Notes under the pieces: generated by a model
Databases searched by the model: none
Seen by the model: the letters and a program-made list of their open reading frames with translations, nothing else
Told to the model about the DNA's origin: nothing
Source: Desulfobacterales bacterium
Lineage (GTDB): Bacteria > Desulfobacterota > Desulfobacteria > Desulfobacterales > SURF-7
Assembly (NCBI GenBank): GCA_028277765.1
Contig: JANQFQ010000141.1
Location: forward strand, 1 to 37,022
Direction: 5' to 3'
Length of the DNA: 37,022 nucleotides
In this document: in pieces, positions 33,591 through 37,022 of the stretch
Position numbering within the stretch: position 1 is the stretch's first letter
How the letters are laid out: each line of letters starts with the position of its first letter
Program-made: the position numbers and the translations under genes

Positions 33591-36373
33591 AAAAATTTAT
33601 TTCATTTATATGGAAGTGGAGCTGGATAGTAACTGTCCCGGTTGTATGTCTATATTTATTCTGGATATTTGAAACAGCAACTTTATATACGAATTTTAAA
33701 ATAAAATATGATTCAACACCTATACCCTATACATTACATGATACTGGAAAGTATAATTTCAAATATCTTATCAGGCAAATGAAGTCTTTTATCAGAAATG
33801 CTTTTTGGGGTGAAACCGCTGGTTCAAAAAATTTTAATAAAATGAATCTGCTAATAGCTAAAAAAGATCTATCCTCTCTTACCTCAAATCTGCCTCACAG
33901 CGGTAGAAGATATATTGACAGTATATTAATGAATAATAACAAGTCATATAAAATCAAGGCAAGATTCCGGGGTGATTTTGTTTATCATTGGGCTTATCAG
34001 AAGAAATCCTGGCGATTAAAAACAAAGAAGAATAATCTGTATAACGGGATAAGAACGATCAATTTGATTGCTCCGAAACAATTTAATAATTATCTCTCTT
34101 CCAAGCTTGCCAACTATTTTGAGGTGATTTATCCCTATGCCGAGATGGTGAATCTATATGTTAACAATAAAGATCATGGAACACATGCATTGATTGAGCA
34201 GTTGAGCGAGATCACTTTACGAAGACATAGGAGAATGCCAGGGGATATTTACACAGGTGAAAGCATAGGAAGAGATCGGTATCATCCGGCAATTAACCTG
34301 TTTGATATTCCAGGTGTTTGGAGAAAAACCGCGGTTAACAATCATTATCCGGATGAACATAACAAGCCAATAGATTTTTTAATTACACTTCTGCATTCTT
34401 CGGAAACCCCTTCTGACCGGCATCAGAAATTGAGTGAATATTTTAATATGGAAGCTTGGGGAAAGTTTTCTGCAATGGAAAGTCTGATGCAGACTTACCA
34501 TTATGATAACCATCATAATTGGAGGATATATTATGATCCCGTGAAGAGCCAATTTGAACCGGTTATTTGGGATCCTGTGGGATGGTTTTTCCAATGGGTA
34601 CCTGGGCCTGATGAAAAAGCACGCCTTGATATTGTACAGAGTGAACTTCATGTGATGCTGTTTCAAAATGCTGATTTTCTTAGATCTCGACAAAATGCTA
34701 TATCTGATTTTTTCCATTCAGGAAAAGACACAGAATTTCTTAGAGAAGTTGATGAATATATTCCGGTTATGCAGTCAGCAGTGGCCGACGATCCAATGTT
34801 GTCTCCAATGCAGGTAAAGATGTTTGACCTTGAATATTTAAGATCAGCCATTCAAAGAGTCTTTACTGATATTAAAAATGGTTTTCTAAATGATGATAGA
34901 AATATTTATTATAATATTGATAATCATTCGGCTATTTTAAAAATATCCGGGAGAAGAGTTGTAAGACAGATAGTTTTTATTTACACAGAACCGGTTACGA
35001 CAGGTTTTTCAACTTCACTGTCATACTTACGTGACAATAAAATAATCGTTAAAGATATTAGCGGCACGGTGAGTATCAATAATAACCGAGTGGCAATTGA
35101 TATCCCTTTGATTGCTAATTATGTACAGTATAAAAACTTTGACGAAAAATGGGCCTTAATGAAGACAGCTGTTCAGCCTGCCCGCTATATGTTTACTTTA
35201 AAAGGTGTTGATAACAAAAACAAGCTGCAGGAGGTCTTAGTTGACAGGGGAGATGGAACTGAACCTGCTGCGTATGATAAAAACATAGAGATGACCAATA
35301 TTCACGATATGTATGCCATTGCAAATGATATTCCTGCTGATAACAGTATCATCTGGAACGGTGATATAATAGTTGATGATTTTATAGTGATAAAAAAGAA
35401 TCTGATCATACGGCCGGGCACAATGATTAAGTTAAAGGAGGGTGCATGCTTGATTATCAGGGGACAGCTTCATGCGGACGGTATGGCAAAAAATCCTGTA
35501 AAATTTATTAAAGCGAATAAACAGCAAAAGCCCTGGGGTACAATTGCGCTGACAGGACAAAGAGCGAATGGATCATATTTGAAACATTGCGAGTTCAAAG
35601 GAGGAAGTGGCTACAAAGATGACCTGCAGGAATATTCAGGCATGTTCTCTGTCCATGATGTTACTGACATTAAAGTAGAAAACTGCAGTTTTCATGATAA
35701 CAATGATACCGATGATATGGTTCATGTTGTTTATTCCAAAATATTTTTTTCTGACTGTACATTTAAAAAGGCACGGTCAGACGGGCTTGATCTGGATATC
35801 TCTGACGCGGTTATAGAAAATTGCCGATTTATTCACAATGGAAATGACGGTATTGATCTCATGGAAACAGACGCAGTGGTTGTTAATACTTTGCTGAGGA
35901 ACAATGCAGACAAAGGGATATCTGTGGGTGAAAACAGCCGGCTCATTGGTATCAATACCCGTTTTACAGATAACGGTATCGGCCTTCAGGTCAAGGATGG
36001 GTCTTCAGCTTCAATTTTAAATTCAGATATATTGAACAACAGGATTGCTGTTGATGCGTATAAAAAGAACTGGCAGTATGGAACCGGTGGTAGGATTTAT
36101 CTTTATAAATCATTACTGTCCGGAAATATTGATCAGATAAAGGCAGATAAGAAATCGATAATAAAAATATATGACAGCTACATTGATCAGGAGTTTAAAA
36201 AAAATACGCGTATAATTCTTAAAGAAGTTGATTCATACAAGAGGAGCAAGGCCAGGTTTAATGAAAAATGGTTTTTCCCTGATGATATGGCGGATATGAG
36301 GAAATTTGAGGATTATCAAGGAAAAGCAGATATGGCAAGAAGAGGCGCGGTGAATAGTACGGTTTTAAACTAA
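33587..36373 (+). CDS. CotH-family protein with C-terminal parallel beta-helix
   Basis: 928 residues from ATG 33587 (ATGA overlap with the previous gene); an in-frame ATG at 33563 adds only 8 residues and has no ribosome binding site. A TM segment (about 6-28) places the body outside the cytoplasm. Residues ~85-415 are CotH-like: KARFRGDFVYHWAYQKKSW (124-142), VNLYVNNKDHGTHALIEQ (188-205), a HYDNHHNWRIYYDP block (305-318) and PVIWDPVGWFFQW (325-337). Residues ~435-560 are beta-rich. From ~580 to ~870 there is a repeating strand pattern (LIIRPGTMIKL, VENCSFHDNND, FSDCTFKKARSDGLDL, IENCRFIHNGNDGIDL, LLRNNADKGI) of a right-handed parallel beta-helix. CotH kinases modify proteins or peptides; a beta-helix fits glycan or cell-surface binding. 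The substrate is unknown. Confidence 0.88.
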   Translation: MKKFISFIWKWSWIVTVPVVCLYLFWIFETATLYTNFKIKYDSTPIPYTLHDTGKYNFKYLIRQMKSFIRNAFWGETAGSKNFNKMNLLIAKKDLSSLTSNLPHSGRRYIDSILMNNNKSYKIKARFRGDFVYHWAYQKKSWRLKTKKNNLYNGIRTINLIAPKQFNNYLSSKLANYFEVIYPYAEMVNLYVNNKDHGTHALIEQLSEITLRRHRRMPGDIYTGESIGRDRYHPAINLFDIPGVWRKTAVNNHYPDEHNKPIDFLITLLHSSETPSDRHQKLSEYFNMEAWGKFSAMESLMQTYHYDNHHNWRIYYDPVKSQFEPVIWDPVGWFFQWVPGPDEKARLDIVQSELHVMLFQNADFLRSRQNAISDFFHSGKDTEFLREVDEYIPVMQSAVADDPMLSPMQVKMFDLEYLRSAIQRVFTDIKNGFLNDDRNIYYNIDNHSAILKISGRRVVRQIVFIYTEPVTTGFSTSLSYLRDNKIIVKDISGTVSINNNRVAIDIPLIANYVQYKNFDEKWALMKTAVQPARYMFTLKGVDNKNKLQEVLVDRGDGTEPAAYDKNIEMTNIHDMYAIANDIPADNSIIWNGDIIVDDFIVIKKNLIIRPGTMIKLKEGACLIIRGQLHADGMAKNPVKFIKANKQQKPWGTIALTGQRANGSYLKHCEFKGGSGYKDDLQEYSGMFSVHDVTDIKVENCSFHDNNDTDDMVHVVYSKIFFSDCTFKKARSDGLDLDISDAVIENCRFIHNGNDGIDLMETDAVVVNTLLRNNADKGISVGENSRLIGINTRFTDNGIGLQVKDGSSASILNSDILNNRIAVDAYKKNWQYGTGGRIYLYKSLLSGNIDQIKADKKSIIKIYDSYIDQEFKKNTRIILKEVDSYKRSKARFNEKWFFPDDMADMRKFEDYQGKADMARRGAVNSTVLN

Positions 36374-36414
36374 GAAACAGGCAGTGACAATTCTTAAAAT
36401 AAATTGAACAACAA

Positions 36415-37022
36415 ATGCATAAGCTTTCAATTAGATTTTTGTTGAATCTGGGCAGGATAATTCTGCTAATCCTTATGGCTACGGCTGTTTTGGTTGTTAG
36501 CATTTGGATTTGTAGTCCCAAGTGGATTAATCAGGCGGATAACTATATTGTTCAAAAATACAATAACGCATATCTTGATCAACTGAAAACTGCGAGAGGA
36601 CTGTTGTTAAAGGGAGACGTGGATGATGGAAGGGAGATAATTGAAGAACTTTTAAATGATCTTGATGATATAGAAAAACGGGACAGGCTGGGGCCGATCA
36701 AACGATCAGGATTTAAATTGATTACTGAAACATTAAAAAAAAGCGGGCATAATGAAAAAGCGATTTCCTGGTATGAAAGATGGATCGGTTTTGATGAGAT
36801 GGATGTTTATGCCAGGTCAGCACATGCCTTACTTTTAAGCAGAATGTCAGGCCACTCGAATAAAGGAGAAATGTTGCTAAGAGATCTTGCAAACACCTAC
36901 CCATATGATGTGGCTCTTGATTCATACTACAGCATGATTATGAAAAGAGGGGAGAGCGATGAAGAGACAGCAAACATATTTGCGAAAGCGTTTTTAATTT
37001 TTTTGGCATCATTTGATAAAAT
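36415..37022 (+). CDS. Second helical-repeat protein (paralogue), 3' end beyond window
   Basis: ATG 36415 opens a frame that runs off the window, with about 202 codons visible. It begins MHKLSIRFLLNLGRIILLIL, a TM anchor (about 8-32), then a helical array aligned with the protein at 32484. Shared blocks include KGDVDDGREIIEELL versus KGEIDKGIKALDTLL, KRDRLGPIKRSGFKLI versus KKLDRLDTVKRDCMENLI, and KAISWYERWIGFDE versus KVITLYDSWIEHDD. Both have KGEMLLRDL or KGESLLTDL near 150-160. Identity looks moderate, so the duplication is not recent. A CotH gene is expected just downstream, as for the first copy. The start has no strong ribosome binding site and lies 41 nt after the CotH stop. Confidence 0.8.
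   Translation, partial: MHKLSIRFLLNLGRIILLILMATAVLVVSIWICSPKWINQADNYIVQKYNNAYLDQLKTARGLLLKGDVDDGREIIEELLNDLDDIEKRDRLGPIKRSGFKLITETLKKSGHNEKAISWYERWIGFDEMDVYARSAHALLLSRMSGHSNKGEMLLRDLANTYPYDVALDSYYSMIMKRGESDEETANIFAKAFLIFLASFDK

Noticed and set aside
33587-36373. Spore coat protein CotH
   Set aside because: The host context is a Gram-negative glycan locus with no sporulation genes; only the fold family is supported.
1-37022. CRISPR arrays, tRNA or rRNA genes, complete insertion sequences
   Set aside because: No spaced direct repeats of CRISPR type, no tRNA-like clover leaf and no transposase-like frame were noticed on reading both strands.

Overview
The window is a dense surface-polysaccharide (O-antigen or exopolysaccharide-like) locus from a low-to-moderate GC Gram-negative bacterium. 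I judge a sulfate-reducer-type Desulfobacterota (deltaproteobacterial) host most likely. This rests on overall gene style, the DUF4124-glutaredoxin protein, a small Cys-rich protein in the SPCxxC...PGCxxxC style, and intergenic heptamer and nonamer repeats. It is an inference, since no rRNA or phylogenetic marker is present. Nearly all genes read on the plus strand with short gaps or 1-8 nt overlaps, so a few long transcription units are likely. Only an SGNH-hydrolase-like gene and one small Cys-rich gene read on the minus strand.

Region 1 (1-7145): the 3' end of a CotH-family gene, an alpha/alpha-toroid-like protein, then two UPF0104/LPG-synthase-TM membrane proteins flanking a DPM1-like GT2 and a GT39-like membrane glycosyltransferase. 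Together the last four look like a lipid-linked-sugar module. Region 2 (7214-8186): three tiny genes of unknown function with strong Shine-Dalgarno sites, separated by a perfect 24-bp inverted repeat that swallows one stop codon. Region 3 (8312-11800): two paralogous GT4 glycosyltransferases, the second apparently starting at a non-ATG codon, and an O-antigen ligase/polymerase-like membrane protein whose stop codon lies in a 7-bp tandem repeat. Region 4 (11956-17131): a winged-helix regulator with a Rossmann-like C-terminus, a CapD/WbpM-type sugar-nucleotide dehydratase, and rfbB-rfbA-rfbC for dTDP-sugar synthesis without rfbD.

Region 5 (17179-18993): a minus-strand Cys-rich small gene, an ABC-2 polysaccharide export permease without its ATPase in the window, and a DUF4124-glutaredoxin fusion. 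Region 6 (19114-30552): glycan assembly and decoration, with a sulfotransferase-methyltransferase fusion, a double-GT2 enzyme, a GT4-like enzyme, a polytopic membrane protein, a DPM1-like GT2, an unusual radical SAM protein, an epimerase like CDP-paratose 2-epimerase, a methyltransferase with an N-terminal beta domain, and the reverse-strand SGNH protein. Region 7 (30639-37022): a GT2 with the same kind of N-terminal beta domain, then a repeated gene pair of a membrane-anchored helical-repeat protein and a CotH-family protein. The complete CotH protein carries a C-terminal parallel beta-helix, and a second copy of the helical-repeat gene starts before the window ends.

Working model (inference): nucleotide sugars made by the dehydratase/rfb/epimerase genes are used by the GT4/GT2 enzymes, and the glycan is exported by the ABC permease and/or joined by the ligase. 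It is then decorated by sulfation, methylation and SGNH-type acyl chemistry. The CotH/helical-repeat pairs that bracket the locus are the least explained and most interesting part.
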